Position numbers and translations under genes: made by a program. Shown in pieces: positions 5,330 to 6,534 of a stretch of 6,534 nt of DNA. Below the pieces are notes generated by a model. It saw nothing but the letters and a program-made list of their open reading frames with translations. It did not search any database and was not told the DNA's origin. Origin of the DNA: Methanoregula sp. (GTDB taxonomy: Archaea; Halobacteriota; Methanomicrobia; Methanomicrobiales; Methanospirillaceae); assembly GCA_028705545.1 (NCBI GenBank), contig JAQWDG010000017.1, positions 1-6,534 on the forward strand. The letters are read 5' to 3'. Each line of letters begins with the position of its first letter. Position 1 is the first letter of the stretch.

Positions 5330-6534
5330 ATGAAAACGATCATCCTTGCCGGCGGCGTGGGGACCCGGCTCTGGCCGCTCTCCCGGGAGTATTATCCCAA
5401 GCAGTTCATCCCGATGGAGGGAACGTCCCTCTTCCAGCGGACCTGCGAGCGGGCGCAGAAATTCTCGAAAACCGATGAGATCTACGTGGTGACAAACGAG
5501 ATCCACCGGTATCTTGTGACCAACCAGATGGACGACCTGGGATGCACTGTGCCGGCCGACCATATCCTTACCGAGCCGGAACAGAAAAACACCCTGCCCG
5601 CCATCGCATGGGCGATGCAGCAGATAAAAAAGGCGGACAAGAATGCAACCGCCGTGGTCTTCCCGAGCGACCACCTCCTCGGCGACGGTGCAATCGGCCA
5701 GATCACAGCAGCAGAGCCCCTTGCCCGGGAATATCTCGTCACCTTCGGCGTCAGGCCGACCTCGCCCCACACGGGATACGGCTATATCCGGCCGGGCAAA
5801 GCCGTTGCCGGGGGATGTGCCGTCGAAGAGTTCAAGGAGAAACCGGACGAGAAGACCGCAGCAGAGTACGTGAAGAAAGGATACCTCTGGAACAGCGGGA
5901 TCTTCCTGTTGTCCGTCCCGGTCTTCTTTGAGGAACTCAAAAAATACCAGCCCCGGCTCTCTGCTGCATTCGAGGGGACTGCCACTCCCGATTATGCAAA
6001 ACTCGATTCGATCTCGATCGATTACGGCCTGCTCGAACCTTCGGACCGGGTCGCCGTCGTCCCCCTGGAAACGGAATGGAACGACCTCGGCACGTTCAAG
6101 GCGATATACGAGGTCCGCCCGCACGATGCAGAGGGAAATGCCGGGGAGGCGGAGTACCTCTCGGCAAAGGACAACTACGTCAATGCCCCGGGAAAACGGG
6201 TCGGCCTTATCGGGGTGGACAACCTGGTCGTGGTGGACACGGCAGACGCCCTCCTCATCTGCGATAACCGGCACACCGAGCAGGTCAAGGAGCTCGTGGG
6301 ACGGTATAACGAGCGGGACGACCCGGTCACCCAGTTCCACCGGCAGGTGCACCGGCCCTGGGGCGCCTATACGGTGCTCGAAGATTCAGAACACTACAAG
6401 ATCAAGCGCCTCACGGTAAAACCGGGCCAGAAACTTTCCCTCCAGCTTCACCACCACCGGAGCGAGCACTGGGTGGTCGTGAGCGGGACGGCCGAGGTCG
6501 AGCTCAACGGCGAGACAAAACTCCTCCGGCAGGG
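5330..6534 (+). CDS. manC: Mannose-1-phosphate guanylyltransferase / mannose-6-phosphate isomerase, 3' end cut by the window
   Basis: The first 401 codons of a bifunctional GDP-mannose synthesis enzyme (AlgA/ManC type, usually about 450-480 residues); no stop occurs before the window ends. It makes GDP-mannose from mannose-1-phosphate and GTP, and the C-terminal cupin would interconvert fructose-6-phosphate and mannose-6-phosphate. Nucleotidyltransferase motifs: LAGGVGTRLWPLSR (6-19) with PKQF (23-26), PSDH (112-115), HTGYGYI (147-153), FKEKP (168-172), WNSGIF (187-192), SIDYGLLE (229-236) and WNDLGTF (250-256). Isomerase marks: RPWGAY (342-347), then KPGQKLSLQLHHHRSEHW (364-381) with the metal-binding histidines, and VVSGTAEV (383-390). 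It is cytoplasmic. The start is set by MKTIILAGG directly before the nucleotide loop; the ribosome site is weak (AGGCG, 5320-5324). It is probably first in its own unit, perhaps with glycan genes downstream. Activity of the isomerase half is inferred from motifs. Confidence 0.92.
   Translation, partial: MKTIILAGGVGTRLWPLSREYYPKQFIPMEGTSLFQRTCERAQKFSKTDEIYVVTNEIHRYLVTNQMDDLGCTVPADHILTEPEQKNTLPAIAWAMQQIKKADKNATAVVFPSDHLLGDGAIGQITAAEPLAREYLVTFGVRPTSPHTGYGYIRPGKAVAGGCAVEEFKEKPDEKTAAEYVKKGYLWNSGIFLLSVPVFFEELKKYQPRLSAAFEGTATPDYAKLDSISIDYGLLEPSDRVAVVPLETEWNDLGTFKAIYEVRPHDAEGNAGEAEYLSAKDNYVNAPGKRVGLIGVDNLVVVDTADALLICDNRHTEQVKELVGRYNERDDPVTQFHRQVHRPWGAYTVLEDSEHYKIKRLTVKPGQKLSLQLHHHRSEHWVVVSGTAEVELNGETKLLRQ

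Noticed and set aside
5041..5478. A plus-strand open frame of 145 residues spanning the gap and the manC start
   Set aside because: It runs through the repeats in a different frame from manC, has no motif and has an Arg/Pro-rich translation typical of chance frames.
5315..6352. A 345-residue open frame on the minus strand
   Set aside because: It lies opposite the manC frame, which carries every expected motif. The minus-strand translation has no recognisable domain and is a mirror of GC-rich codon use.

Overview
The window carries seven same-strand genes that form one tightly packed operon of archaeal methanogenesis marker proteins, then a 481-base gap, then the start of a sugar-nucleotide gene on the same strand. 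The marker proteins occur almost only in methanogens and relatives that carry methyl-coenzyme M reductase (MCR), so the source is a methanogenic archaeon. The GC-rich sequence, strong GAGGTGA-type ribosome binding sites and protein character suggest the order Methanomicrobiales (Methanoregula, Methanosphaerula, Methanolinea or Methanoculleus-like). That genus-level guess rests on memory, not on a search.

Layout: 1-663 is the 3' part of mmp3 (start lies outside the window); 660-1118 mmp6; 1121-1567 mmp5; 1564-2820 mmp15; 2807-3388 mmp17; 3385-4323 mmp7; 4333-4848 an AhpD/carboxymuconolactone decarboxylase-family gene. Three junctions are ATGA stop/start overlaps, one is a 14-base overlap, and the other two gaps are 2 and 9 bases. 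Each internal start has a purine-rich Shine-Dalgarno sequence, so the set is very probably co-transcribed and translationally coupled. From 5330 to the end of the window runs an open, 3'-truncated gene for a bifunctional mannose-1-phosphate guanylyltransferase / mannose-6-phosphate isomerase (manC/algA type).

How the genes work together: Mmp3, Mmp7 and Mmp17 are established partners of McrC and the ATPase component A2 in the complex that reductively activates the nickel of coenzyme F430 in MCR. Mmp15 is an ATPase of the 2-hydroxyacyl-CoA dehydratase activator type, a family that uses ATP to drive very low-potential electron transfer. Mmp5, Mmp6 and the AhpD-like protein have unknown or only suggested roles. 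McrC and A2 are not in the window. The operon therefore groups part of the MCR activation machinery with a second possible ATP-driven electron donor and a thiol redox protein. The manC gene belongs to a separate unit for GDP-mannose supply (glycans, S-layer glycosylation or lipids).

The least explained part is the gap at 4849-5329. It holds six copies of a TGCAGGG/CCCTGC motif, including three copies of an 11-base core, GACCCCCTGCA, in alternating orientation, and an 8-base-pair perfect hairpin just upstream of manC. These could be regulator sites, RNA structures or pieces of a small dispersed repeat.
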